A DNA stretch of 64,000 bases. Origin: Paulownia fortunei. Lineage: Eukaryota > Streptophyta > Magnoliopsida > Lamiales > Paulowniaceae. Under the pieces are notes generated by a model that made no database searches, was not told where the DNA came from, and saw nothing but the letters and a program-made list of their open reading frames with translations. The number at the start of each line of letters is the position of its first letter. Position 1 is the stretch's first letter. The position numbers and the translations under genes are program-made. Where the stretch lies: NCBI GenBank assembly GCA_019321725.1, contig CM033116.1, positions 9,876,841 through 9,940,840 on the forward strand, given 5' to 3'. Shown here one piece after another: positions 22,481 through 33,805 of the stretch.

Positions 22481-23800
22481 GGGAGCTAGCTTCAAGTTTA
22501 GGAGCTCAAATTAGATAGCTTGCCACTGAAATCAATGCTCAAAAATATAAAGAAAACTTTCAAAGTGATACAAAAATCAATCCAAGGGAGTATTGCAAAG
22601 CTATCTAACTTTGAATAAGAACTAAAATCAAGGGGCTAGAAATGAAAAGTTTAAAAGTTGAGAGCCAATGACAAACACTTTGAGTGAAACTCCTATAAAG
22701 AAACAACCTAAAGAAGAAGAAATACAATCAAATGAACAAACAAGTGTTGAGAAGGTAAAATCTACTCTTAACTTTGAATCTTCTTCTAAATTTAATGTTC
22801 CCATTCATTTTCCACAAAGATTTTAAAAGGAAAATATAGATTCACAATTTGCAAAAAATTTTGGAAATTTTCAAGAAGATTCATATTATCATTCCTTTTA
22901 TAGATGTTCTTGATCAAATGACCAAATACACCACGTTTATGAAAGATGTGATGTTAAGAAAAAGTTGATTGGTGGAGTTTGAAATTGTGAATCTCACATA
23001 GAAGTGTAGGGCCATTTTACAAAAAAAGCTTCCTAAAAAATTAAAGGATCCAGGGAGTTTTACTATTTCTTATACCATAGGAGGATCTTTCTTTGATAAA
23101 GCATTATGTGATCTTAGCGCAAGTATTAATTTGATGCCACTTTCTGTTTTCAGAAAATTAGAAATTGGAGAAGTCAAGCCATCCACTATCACCTTGTAAT
23201 TGGCAGATAGGTCTCTCACCTGTCTAATAGGAGTTGTTGAAGATGTATTAGTAAAAGTCGATAAATTCATATTTCCTGCAGATTTTGTGGTGTTAGATAT
23301 AGAGGAAGACCAAGAAATTCTTTTAATTCTTGTCGATAATTCCTTACTACTGGGTATGCTTTGATTGATGTGCAATGCAGTAATTAACTCTAAGAGTTAA
23401 TGAGGATGAAGTGATGTTTAATATTTATCAGGCATTGAAGTTTCAAATAGAATTACATAATATTAATAGGATTGAAATGTTAGAAACTTGCTTGCATGAT
23501 CATTTTCTCAATCAAATTCCTACTGAACCTTTAGAATGTTGAAAGCAATAGGAGATACCACAATGAAGAAACAAATAATATCACCGGAGTTGAAAGCAAT
23601 AGGAGATACCATAATGAAGAAACAAATAATATCACCGGAGTTGAAATCACTTCCCGAGCATTTGTGGTAAAATTTCTAAGTGCTGACAACACGTATCCGA
23701 TAATTATTTCAGCATCCCTATATCCTTTTGAGGTTGAGAAATTACTTCGTGTTTTAAGAGAGCATAAACTGCTATTGGTTGGTCAATTTTTGATTTAAAA
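22481..23800 (+). pseudogene. Gy2 protease region and linker (broken)
   Basis: Around 23056-23200 the plus strand reads FTISYTIGG and ALCDLSASINLMPLSVF, the aspartic protease active site with Gly changed to Ser (DLSAS for DLGAS), followed by KPSTITL. The linker to RT then contains an exact-looking tandem copy of about 51 bases (23537-23638). Stops are frequent. Gy1's corresponding region (5307-5558) still has DLGAS. Confidence 0.8.
23537..23638 (+). repeat. Tandem duplication of about 51 bp in the Gy2 linker
   Basis: The unit starting GTTGAAAGCAATAGGAGATA is present twice in a row with one visible base difference (CCACAATG and CCATAATG). Confidence 0.9.
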
Positions 23801-24520
23801 GATATTAGTCTTTCAATTGTCATGCATAAAATCTTAATGGAAGAATCTTACAAACCATCTATTGAACATCAACGTAGACTAAATCTTGTAATGAAAAAGG
23901 TTGTAAGAAATGAAGTTTTGAAATGGTTGAATGCTATAATTATTTATGCAATTTCTAATAGTTCTTGGGTGAGTCTAGTTCAAGTAATTCCAAAAAATGG
24001 TGGCATGATGGTAATTCAAAATGATAACAATGAATTGATACCAACAAGAATGGTCACATGTTGGCGAGTATGTATTTATTATAGAAAACTCAACAAAGCT
24101 ACTTGTAAAGACCATTTTCCCTCCCATTTATTGATCAAATGTTAAACCAACTTGCAGGGTATCAATACTATTATTTTCTTTTGATGGTTATTCAAGGTAC
24201 AATTAAATTATCATAGCACCCGAAGATCAAGAAAAAATAACATTCACATGCCATTATAGTACTTTTGCTTTCCAAAGAATGCCATTTGGATTATGTAATG
24301 CCCCAGCCACATTTTAAAAATACATGATGGCAATTTTTCATGATATGATGGAGAACATAATGGAAATTTTTATGGATGATTTTTTAGTATTTGGATCCTC
24401 ATTTGATATATGTCTACATAATCTTTCTCTTATTTTGCAGAGATGTGAGGAGACTAACCTTGTTTTAAATTAGAAAAAGTGTCATTTTATGGTAAAAGAA
24501 GGTATTTGTTTTAGGTCACT
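23801..24520 (+). pseudogene. Gy2 reverse transcriptase (broken)
   Basis: Recognisable RT motifs in several frames: PSIEHQRRLNLVMKKVVRNE, NSSWVSLVQVI, VCIYYRKLNKATCKDHFP and, near 24290-24385, FGLCNAPATF and IFMDDFLVFGS containing the catalytic Asp pair. It matches Gy1 and Gy3 RT. Stops such as the one after PATF (TAA for CAA) make it inactive. Confidence 0.88.
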
Positions 24521-25018
24521 GAGTGTCCTCCGAAGGACTTGTGGTAGACCGAGCAAAAATTATTGCTATTGAAAAACTTGCACCACCAATCAATATGAGA
24601 GCTATTCATAGTTTTTTAGGACATCCCGAATTTTATAGAAGATTCATTAAAGATTTTTCAAAAATTGTAAAACGTTTGTACAATCTTTTTAAAAAGATAA
24701 GTCATTTGATTTTAATGTTGATTGTCTACAAGCCTTTGATCATATCAAAAAGGCTCTCATTTCAGCTCCTATTATGGGGGTACCAGATTGGAGCCAACCA
24801 TTTGAGCTTCTGTATGATGCTAGTGATTATGCGGTTGGAGCGGTATTAGGACAAGGAAAAGATAACATTTTTAGGGCCATTTACTATGCAAGCCGAACAC
24901 TTGATGATGCCCAACAAAATTACACCACTATTGAAAAAGAGTTGTTAGCCGTTATTTTTGCATTTGATAAATTTTGTGCTTATCTTGTAGGTACTAAGGT
25001 GATAGTGTATACCGATTA
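24521..25018 (+). pseudogene. Gy2 RNase H, cut off at the copia junction
   Basis: SFLGHPEFYRRFIKDFSKI is followed by DWSQPFELLYDASDYAVGAV, YASRTLDDAQQNYTTIEKE and [14 protein letters not shown]. Here the next residues should be HAAIRYLF, but the DNA changes to copia gag at about 25019. The C-terminal half of RNase H and all of integrase are absent. Confidence 0.88.
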
Positions 25019-26660
25019 TGGACAACTACTGATAATGAATTTTCAAGTAACAATTCCAAAGCACTGAACGCTATCTTTAGTGTTGTTGACTCCAATCAAT
25101 TTAGGTTGATTGCAACTCGTGAAACCACTAAGGAAACATGGGACATACTTGAAGTAGCCTTGAAGGAACTGCTTCCATCAGACTTTCAAAGCTACACATG
25201 TTGGCTTCTTAATTTGAAGATCTCAAAATGCTGAACAACGAGACCATAGTTGATTTTAATGCCAAACTTTATGATATTGCAAATGAAGTTCCTGCCATGG
25301 GGAAAAAATATACTAACATAAAATTAGTAAGAAAGATGTTGACATCCTTGCCTAAAAGGTTTGCTAACAAAGTAACAGTCAATTTAAGAAGCCAATGATG
25401 TTACCAAATTACATTTGGATGAATTGATGGCCTCATTGTAGACTTTGAAATGAATCTCAAGCAACATATGAGAATGAAGGATAAAGGAATTGCATTACAA
25501 GCTGAAGTGTAATAGTAAAATGATGATGTTCCTGACATGACTGATCAAATGGTTATTCCTAGCAAAACTTTGGAAAGTTCTTACAAATAATGAATTTAAA
25601 AAATAAAAAATCTGAAGTAGGTAAGAATCTTAATGTTTCTAAAAAATAATAGTACTCCTAATCCTTCTTCTTCTTCTTCTAATGATAGGACAGATAAGCA
25701 TAATCAATGTAGAGAGTGTGAATGTTATGGGCATATATAATTTGAATATGCCAATACACTCAAGAAGAAGGAAAGTTCACTCAACCTCACATAGAGTAAT
25801 GCTGAATCAAAGAGCACTCAGGAGGAAGACGATGATGTTGTAAGCAATCATGTGGCCCTGAGTTCTACCATAAAGCATGGCATAATTGTTCCATCTAGGA
25901 ATTGTTATGTTATAAGTTATATTGAAACACAAGTTGGAACATCCTATATTTCAGATGCTAGTACTACACTGTATCAAAAGGTAAAGAAAAAGTTATTCAA
26001 AATTTTCAACTGATGATGATTCTAAGTGTAGTAGTGATGATGATGAACCAAGTGATGAGGACATTCAAGTGATGTATAAACTGATGTACCAAAAATGGCT
26101 TTAAGTCTGTAAGACAAATAAGTTATTAGATAGACATGTTGTTGAGCTCTCATGTTAGAAGGTTGAGTTACAACATGAGTTAGACTAATTCAAACTACAG
26201 ATTGCCAAAAAAGATAAGTTGCTCAATGACACTCTTGTTGAGCTAGAAAGGACCAAAGCTTATTTGTCTAGAATGAACATTGGTTAAGCCAAACTTGATA
26301 AAATTCTCTCTACTGGACAAGTTGGAAAAAATCATCAAGGTATTGGTTATACTGGTGAGTGCTCGAACACAAAGAAGGATCCAAATCAAATATTTAATTT
26401 GTGAAAGGAACTAAAGCAAAACTAGCCATCTTTGATTCTAGTAAGAAAAAGGTTTTTCAAAAACCTCAGCTAAAAATGTTTATACCAATCTGCCACTACT
26501 GCTACATGTTTCAATTTAAAAAAGGACTTGTGGTATGGAATGTATGTTAGAATATCATTTTTGGGAAAGTTTGAACATGGACCAAAATATGTGCCTAAAC
26601 GTACACCAAAGTTTTAGATTGATCTAAAAAATGATTTTCCACGCATAATTTGAGTTAGAA
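25019..26660 (+). pseudogene. Copia gag (5'-truncated, broken)
   Basis: The sequence begins in the middle of the gag domain: KALNAIFSVVDSNQFRLIA, then ETTKETWDILE, typical of the UBN2-type copia Gag. A knuckle-like CRECECYGH remains near 25708-25735. Downstream are acidic, Ser/Asp-rich and coiled-coil-like stretches (26030-26280), as in SIRE gag. Many stops. Confidence 0.82.
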
Positions 26661-27900
26661 AATCTTATCTTAAGCGTAATATTGATAACATGCCCTTGAA
26701 AGATTCTACTAGTGATTCTTGCTACTTTGATAGTAGTTGTTCTAGGTACATGACTAGAAATAAACACAACTTATCAAACTTTCAAAGTATTGAGGAAGGT
26801 TGTATTACTTTTGGTGATGGAGTGCATGGATGGATACTTGGTAAAGGAACTTTAAATGTTAAAGGTTTACCTAGGCTAAAGAATGTGTTGTTAATTGAAT
26901 GACTTAATGCTAACGTAATTAGTATTCGTCAATTATGAGACCAAAATCTGTTTGCTCATTTTACAAAAGATTTGTGTCATGTTATTTTATGATACTAACA
27001 ACTATGTTTTGATAGGTAAAAGGTTGTATGATAATTGCTACATGTTAGAACATTAGATGTACTATTTAAACATCGCACAGGATGATACCGAGATTTGGCA
27101 TTAGAAACTTAGACTTAAATTTTAAAAGCTTGACTAAACTTGTCTGGGAGTGCCAAAATTGAGTAAGAAAAATGATGGAGTTTGTGTCCTTATTGGGTAA
27201 ATAGAAATAAGAGTCCCTTGCCATGTTCCAATATGTAGGTAAAACATGGAATTTGGAACTTTTCCATATGGATCTGATGGGTCCTATATAGGATGAAATC
27301 CTTGGTAGTATTTGTATATAGATGATTTCTCTAAGTATATATGGGTTCACCTTTTGAGAAAAAAAAATTGATACTTTCCATGTCTTTAAGAAACTTTATG
27401 CTTGATTAAAAACTAAGAAAAATAGTGAAATTGGTCAAATTGATAGGATTAAGAGTGATCATGAGAAAGACTTAGAAAATAGTGTTCTTTTTTATTACTG
27501 TGATAAGTATAGAATTACTCATGAGTTTTTAGCCCCTAAGACTGCTCAATAGAATGGTGTAGTTGAGAAAAAGAATAGGACCCCACAAGAAATGGCTCGA
27601 GTCATGCTCAATTCTAAGAAGCTGACTCGAAGGTCGTGGGTTAAAGCCATTAGTACTGCTTGTTACATATCTAATAGAGTTCACTTCAGATATGGTACTG
27701 GTAAGACTTCTTATGAACTCTAGAAAGATAAGAAACCAAATCTCAAATATTTTCACATGTTTAGTACTAAGTGTTTTATACTTAATGAATGTGATCAATT
27801 GGGAAAAATTGATGCCAATAGTGATAAGGGATAGGACATTCAACTAATAGTAGAGCCTATCATGTGTTGAACATGAGAACTTAAACTATTATGGAATCTT
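26661..27900 (+). pseudogene. Copia protease and integrase (broken)
   Basis: CYFDSSCSRYMTRNKHNLSN at 26719-26778 is the copia protease active-site region (usual wording DSGCSRHM, here DSSCS). It continues through FGDGVHGWILGKG and LPRLKNVLLIE. Integrase follows in fragments: a pre-integrase stretch near 27100-27180, LFHMDLMGP near 27260-27280, and RVHFRYGTGKTSYEL near 27680-27720. Short frames with stops at almost every 50 codons. Confidence 0.8.
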
Positions 27901-28149
27901 CTAATGTGGTTATTATGACTTTTTGGAATTTGGAGAATTCTCTAAAGAGGAGGAAATTGTCAACCTGACTGAAGAAGTTGATAAAACACTAGACTCTACA
28001 AAGACAAAGGAAACTGAAGAACAAGACATTCAATCTAATGTTCCACCCATTGTTTTAGATTATGTGCTAACATCGGATGGAACAGACAATTTTGATGAGT
28101 CAGATTCACCCAGAAGATACCCACTTACTAGAATTAAAAGAATCAGTCT

Positions 28150-28558
28150 TTAGATCAAGTAATTGGGATGCTTACTGATAGAATAAAAATAAGGCAGAAG
28201 CCCAAACTAAGCTATAAAGACATGGTGAGGTATGTCTATTATACTTTCTCTATTGAAAAAAAAATGTTAAGAAATCTTTGCAAGATGAATTTTGGGTTAA
28301 TGTTATACAAGAAGAGTTAGGTCAAATTGTTAGGAATGATGTATGGATTCTAGTTCCTATACCTAAAAAATCTAATATAAAAGGTACCAAATGTATCTTT
28401 AACAATAAAACTAATGAATTTGGGAATATTATAAGAAACAAATCTAGGTTGGTTGCACAAGGTAATGCACAAATTGAGGGAATTGATTTTGATGAAACAT
28501 TTGCCCCTGTAGCATGGTTATAGTATGTTAGGTTATTTTCGATCATTGTATGCTTGAC
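28150..28558 (+). pseudogene. Copia reverse transcriptase, part 1
   Basis: FWVNVIQEELGQIVRNDVW and RNKSRLVAQGNAQIEGIDFD, then ETFAPVAWL, form the start of the copia RT domain. The frame stops at 28522 (TAG in place of a Glu-type codon) and is split at 28558 by the solo LTR. It resumes at 30214. Confidence 0.9.
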
Positions 28559-30213
28559 TGATGAATATTTAAAAGTATAAAATTAATTAAGATTTATATA
28601 ATTATATTCACTTTGAAATTGTCATTAGAACTCCTAATTAAATCATTTTTCTATTTTAGGAATAAAATGGGAAATCAACATATGAGATTATAAAGTTTTA
28701 TCTTTTTTTTTGTGCAGTTTTTAGAGAAACTCATGTAACTTTTGATTCCAAAATAATTTTAGGTTAATTTTTGATAAATCATTCATCTACAAGTTTATGC
28801 AAACTTTGAATCCCATAATAGATCAAAAAAGTTGGATTACAAGTGGCTGTACAAAACAGATCACCAAAAATTTGGATTAGAGTTAAACCTAGTCCTGATC
28901 TATTTAACCAATTGGGTCATAACTTTTAAACCAAAATTATTTTTAGATTGAAATTTGGATGTGTTATACAAAAGAGATAGATAAACAAGTTTGATGCGGA
29001 TAAGATGGTGAAAAAATATGTCAAAATTGTCAATAAACATGCTGTAATGTGTTGCTGATGTTGAAGGATGGATCTCATATCCAGATCATCCCATGTGAGC
29101 CAAACCTAAAGGTGCTCATTCGAACCGAACTGAATCGATGTAATTTAACCATATCTCACTCATCCTACAGCCAAATTTGACAAATAACATATGAAAATAT
29201 ATTAACAAAGAATGATCTACAACTTTGATTCTTACCTATCATCAGAATCTAGCTGTATTCGGCCTGAAAATTCAATTCAATTGAGTAGGCAAAAAATTAG
29301 AGGATTTGGTGTAACAACTTACCGATTGTTGGCAACTAGTATACCACTTGTTTTTTTTAATTCTCCCATTATATGTCTGGCCTCTAGCATACTCCAAGCA
29401 CTATAAATAGACTATATATTAAGCTTGTATGAAGGGAAGTGGATAGGGGAAGAAAGAACAACAAAGCTTTAGTATTGTTCCCCTTTGCACTAAGTTTTCT
29501 AGTAGTAATAAAGGTGTCTTCTCTAGTTTTTTTTTTCTATATCTAGTCTTCTCAATTTTCATTTGTTGAGGAGAAAAGGTGAACGTCTTGATGGATGAAA
29601 AGGAATAGTTATAAAGGTAGATAACATTTAAGTGTGTTGTATTATTGTTTTAATTTTTTATCAAAACCCTACTTATTTTATAGTGATTCTTGATTTATGT
29701 ACCGGTAATGATACAACAAATATTTGGGTTCATTTAGCTAGATGTCTGGTTCTACTACACCAACTGCTAGCGCGAAACCATAATTTGTTGTGGACAAAGG
29801 TGTGCAAAAATATTTGATCCTATAAATAAGTGTTGATGTTAAAAGATAATTTTCAAATAGTAAGACAGTATCATAATTACCTTAATGCATGAGTTATTTA
29901 ATAAGATCTTTCTATTGGAAACCTCATTATGTATGGATTCCAATTGTGGTAATTAAAAGAGATAAAAAGAATAAATAATCGTTCCTCTATCCAAAACTCT
30001 AAAGCGGATCCCTAATCATCAGTACTTTTATTACTTTGATTTTCTTTTGTTATAACATAAATTTTTTATATTCTAAACCATATAAAGCCTATCGTTTTAG
30101 AAATATAATCCTAGAATCTTTAAACAACTTGTCTGTGGATCAACTTTGGACTAACGATAAATTTATTACTTGACACAACCTGCACTTGATTTTGCAACCT
30201 TAAAGTTGTAGCA
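28559..30213 (+). repeat. Solo LTR of the Gy3 family, nested in copia RT
   Basis: It begins TGATGAATATTT and ends AAAGTTGTAGCA. It aligns over its length with the Gy3 5' LTR (53186-54794), including GTTGTATTATT, the TATAAATA box at 29402 and the ending ACCTTAAAGTTGTAGCA. No internal sequence or second LTR is attached. The 5 bases before it are TTGAC (28554-28558) and after it TTGAT (30214-30218), a target duplication with one mismatch. The copia RT reads across the site in register. Open frames inside it (29212-29406, 29632-29817) are not genes. Confidence 0.92.
29402..29409 (+). promoter_or_regulatory. TATA box of the nested solo LTR
   Basis: TATAAATA is in the same position relative to the LTR start and end as the TATA box of the Gy3 5' LTR (53958-53965). 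An AATAAA lies about 105 bases downstream (29507). Whether it still drives transcription is unknown. Confidence 0.55.
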
Positions 30214-30819
30214 TTGATGAATTTCAAATTTTACCAAATGGATGATAAAAGTGCCTTTTTAAATGGATTTTTGAATGAAGAGGCCTATGTAGAACAACAT
30301 AAAGGTTTTGAGGATCCACATCATCCTAACTATGTCTATAAGTTGAAAAAGGCTTTGTATAGACTGAAACATGCTCTTAGAGCTTGGTATAAATGTTTGA
30401 CAAACTTTTTGGTCAATAAGGACTATAAGGGTTTTGAGGATCCACATCATCCTAACTATGTCTATAAGTTGAAAAAGGCTTTGTATAGACTGAAACATGC
30501 TCTTAGAGCTTGGTATAAATGTTTGACAAACTTTTTGGTCAATAAGGACTATAAGAGAGGGGAAGCTAATAAAATTTTGTTCATCAAATGTTTGAACACC
30601 AGTTTGATCATAGCGCAGATTTTTGTGGATAACATAGTTTTTAGGTCAACTTCTAAGCATAAAATTGATGAATTTGTTGAACAAATGTCTGAGGAGTTTG
30701 AGATGAGTATGGTTGGTGAGTTAAATTACTTTCTAGGTTTTCAAATCAAACAACTTGATGATGACTTTTTTATCTCACAGAGTATATATGCATATAACCT
30801 AGCAAAAAAATTTGATTAG
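30214..30819 (+). pseudogene. Copia reverse transcriptase, part 2, with internal duplication
   Basis: After the solo LTR, RT continues with [20 protein letters not shown] (the second conserved Asp box), [30 protein letters not shown] (catalytic YVDD-type box) and [14 protein letters not shown] 42-residue stretch is present twice in tandem (see repeat at 30304-30555). The open frame of 201 codons is the longest unbroken coding stretch of this element. Confidence 0.92.
30304..30555 (+). repeat. Perfect 126-bp tandem duplication in copia RT
   Basis: Positions 30304-30429 and 30430-30555 read identical. The unit starts GGTTTTGAGGATCCACATC and ends AAGGACTATAAG. It is a multiple of three, so the reading frame is kept. 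Confidence 0.95.
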
Positions 30820-30844
30820 AAAACACCAAACATATTAAACTCCT

Positions 30845-31558
30845 ATGGGCATAAATGACAGGTTGCCCAAAGATGATGTTGGAACATCTATTGAAGCATC
30901 ATTGTACAGAAGCATGATTGACAATCTTTTATATATTACTACTTCTAGACTTGATATTTATTTTAGTGTAGGTTTTTGGGCCAGGTATCAAATTGATCGA
31001 AATGAGTCACATCTAAGACCCACCAAACAGATCATTAGATATATGAATGGCACACTTGATTATAACATTTTGTATTCTAAGGACACTAATTCAAATCTTG
31101 CAGGATATAGTGATGCAGACTGGGTAGATGACGTGGATGATAGGAAATGCACATCAGGTGGTTGTTTCTTTCTTGGTAATAATCTCATATCTTGGTTTAG
31201 TAAGAAAAAAACTATATCCTTATCTACTGCTGAGTCTAAATATATTGCTTGTGGAAATTGTTGCTCATAACTCCTATAGATAAAGTAAATGCTTACTAAC
31301 TATAGAATTATACAAAATTTTATGAATATGTTTTGTGATAACCTAAGTGCTATAAACATTTCTAAAAATCCAGTTCAACACTCTAGAACAAAACATATCG
31401 ACATATGTCATCACTTTATTAGACAGTTAGTAGAAAGTAGAATTGTGGTAATAGATCACGTAACAGAAGAAAATCAATCAATTGACATATTTACCAAAGC
31501 TATTGATGCACAAAGATTCATTGCATTAAGAAAGTCTTTGGGTGTTTGCATTCTATAA
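30845..31558 (+). pseudogene. Copia RNase H (nearly open)
   Basis: SLYRSMIDNLLYITTSR leads to RNase H: AGYSDADWVDDVDDRKCTSG, FLGNNLISWFSKKKTISLST and AESKYIACG, then FCDNLSAINISKNPVQHSRT and KHIDICHHFIR. It ends at 31556 with IDAQRFIALRKSLGVCIL. A single break between 31270 and 31289 separates two otherwise open frames. It has the standard copia RNase H layout. Confidence 0.9.
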
Positions 31559-31682
31559 AGGCATGTTCCGCCTATTGTTGGGACACCATAAAGAACATTG
31601 TCACATATAGTTTATGTTCTAGCACTTTGTTTGCCTAATAAATGATAGGATATGATTTTAATTACTAAATCGTGCATCTACA

Positions 31683-33440
31683 GTGTCAAAAAATTCAATA
31701 GAACCTAAGGTTAATGTTGTACCTCTTACCATAGAATATCCATTACTGGAGATTTTCTCTGCCACTTACAATGTTGAACCTACTACTGGAAGTGCACAAA
31801 GTGCAAACCTTACTCCAAGAAGTTTTTTTTATTTCACAGGCCAACAACCTCATTTGCAAAAATGACTGAAGCGGCTGAAACTTTGATAGATTTTCAACAA
31901 GAACAAGCTGTTGACCCTATTCTTGACCCTATTCCACAGTCCTCTGCACATCATTCCACTTATTCTGACTTTATTGAAATTTCTATTCAACAAGGAAACA
32001 TTTGTGTTGCCAATGTCCCTAGTCCTATTCAAATGAAAGGAAGGACATCACATACCCCAAATACTTCTAGACAAGATCCTGACTATCAACCTAAAGAATC
32101 GAAAAGCATAACTATTTCACGAGGTTGTTCTCCCAATCTCTATTTCTGATAAAGTTTCTGGAGAATCTGCTCAATGACCTAATGTTGATCTTGAGGTTGA
32201 AAGTCTTGAGATACACAAGGATATTTCTCACAAATTTTACAGTGAATTTGCTAAAGAAATGTGGAATTTTATTTCTCAGAGCAAGATTTTGTCTGGAAGG
32301 TATGTTAAGATGAGTGACTTTGACAATAGGGGATTAGACTTGGTATTGATATACAAAAAGCTTTTAGGAATTGTTAAAGACATTAAACCCTATATGACTA
32401 TGGTAGTACCGGAGTTATATTACAATTTGTGTATTGATATATCTTTAAGCCTGATTCTAGAAAAATTGGGCAAATCTATGTTAGAGGTAAAATTTATTTC
32501 TTTACTGCTCAGCTTGTTAATGAATACTTGGGTACACTACAAGTTGATTCAGTTGATTTTCCAACAATCTTTGGTACGATCATGAGGGAATTTACTAGAG
32601 GTACTAAAAATGCTTGGCCTACATACAATACCATTTTTCTCGTTGCACAATTAACACTGAAATATGTAATTTTTCACAAAGTAGTTGGACCCCCAAAGCT
32701 AATAACATTGTTAAAGATTAAGTTGTTTTGTTATATTGCATTTGAATTGGGCATCCATATGACTTAGGTAGGCATATTTTGAGGACTATTGTTAAGATGC
32801 TAAGGTTAAGACTACTTCTGCTTACTTACCATTCCCTTCTTTGATTTATAATTTGTTGGTATACCAAGGATTTAAGAAGCTTAGGACTGAACAACTTGAG
32901 TATCCTAAGGTTGATTACTCTGTGTCCATTAGGCATGTTAAGTTTAAGGGCATTTAAATGATTTACCAACTCATGTTCTGTCTATTGTTGGAACACATCT
33001 TGGAACATCTGCTGCTCCATCATTTTCTATGGATTTACTTATTTATTTGGAGAGACAATTGCTTACATCTACGCACTAAATACAAGAAGGGTAAGCCAAA
33101 AAATAGGAAATTCTTCTCCTTATAGCCCAATTTAATGGTAAACCTCCACAAGCAGTTGCTCCAACTCCAATTTCTCTTAGTAGCTTAGACTCTACTTCTC
33201 AGACTTCTGGAGATCCTCTGGTTTTTTTGGTCAAAATGGGGAGTCAATTTCAATTGTAGGGGTAGATACAGATGTTGTAGAGATTAGTGCATCAGATGCA
33301 GGGGGAGTTGAAGCAGAACTTGCTGGTACTAGGGTTGAAGTTGTTGTAGATGTTGGTGGTGAAACAATGGATATGGATGTTGACTAGGCAGGTGAAAGAT
33401 AAGTTGAAACTGATGTAGCTGATAAGGAAGCTTGAATTTG
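31683..33440 (+). pseudogene. SIRE-type env-like ORF downstream of pol (broken)
   Basis: Beyond the pol end, frames at 31683-31865, 31862-32149 and 32259-32767 fit a single ORF that has shifted several times. It has a Ser/Thr/Pro-rich N-part and a central block reading KIYFFTAQLVNEYLG, FPTIFGTIMREFTRG and AWPTYNTIFLVAQLTLKYV, which resembles the domain found in plant SIRE/Athila additional ORFs. After 32767 it degrades; the Val/Gly/Asp-rich sequence to about 33435 may be its C-terminus. Its role in plants is not known. I infer homology from wording and position only. Confidence 0.62.
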
Positions 33441-33793
33441 CTGGATATAGATTGGTGTCTATTATTTGTGTTTTCTGCTTTGATGATGTGATTGAAACTA
33501 TTTTGTTGGTTTGATGTTTTTTGTTTGAAAGGTTTTGTTAGGCGATATATTTTAATTGATAATTTTTGCCTGTAATAGTTGGTAGATTTTATATGTTGCT
33601 TTTGATTGCCCCTACTGAGCGTGTTCTATTTGCCTTAGTATATTTTTAGTGTCATGTTCATTTCTATGTTCTAACAACAGTTTTAATAGACTTTGTTGTT
33701 TCTTCTTCTTTTGTGATATACTCTTGATGGAATGTACATACTGTGAACATGTTTTCAGGAACTACTGTAATATGGTTTTGACAAAAAAATGCC

Positions 33794-33805
33794 AAATGGG
33801 GAGAT
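33794..33805 (+). other. Copia polypurine tract
   Basis: AAATGGGGAGAT directly precedes the LTR start (CGTTAAGTCC, with C in place of the usual T of TGTTA). Typical of the SIRE branch. Confidence 0.72.

Larger units (their letters stand above)
19307..25018 (+). mobile_element. Gy2: Ty3/gypsy element of the Gy1 family, 3' half missing
   Basis: The 5' LTR (19307-21098), primer-binding site, gag, protease, RT and part of RNase H lie in order on the plus strand. The element ends abruptly inside RNase H at about 25018, where copia gag sequence begins. No integrase, polypurine tract or 3' LTR of this family is found downstream. It is the same family as Gy1 by LTR and protein similarity, and is degraded throughout. 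Confidence 0.92.

Noticed and set aside
27529..27843. Minus-strand open frame of 104 codons
   Set aside because: Antisense to the copia integrase region, where plus-strand integrase wording is visible in pieces.
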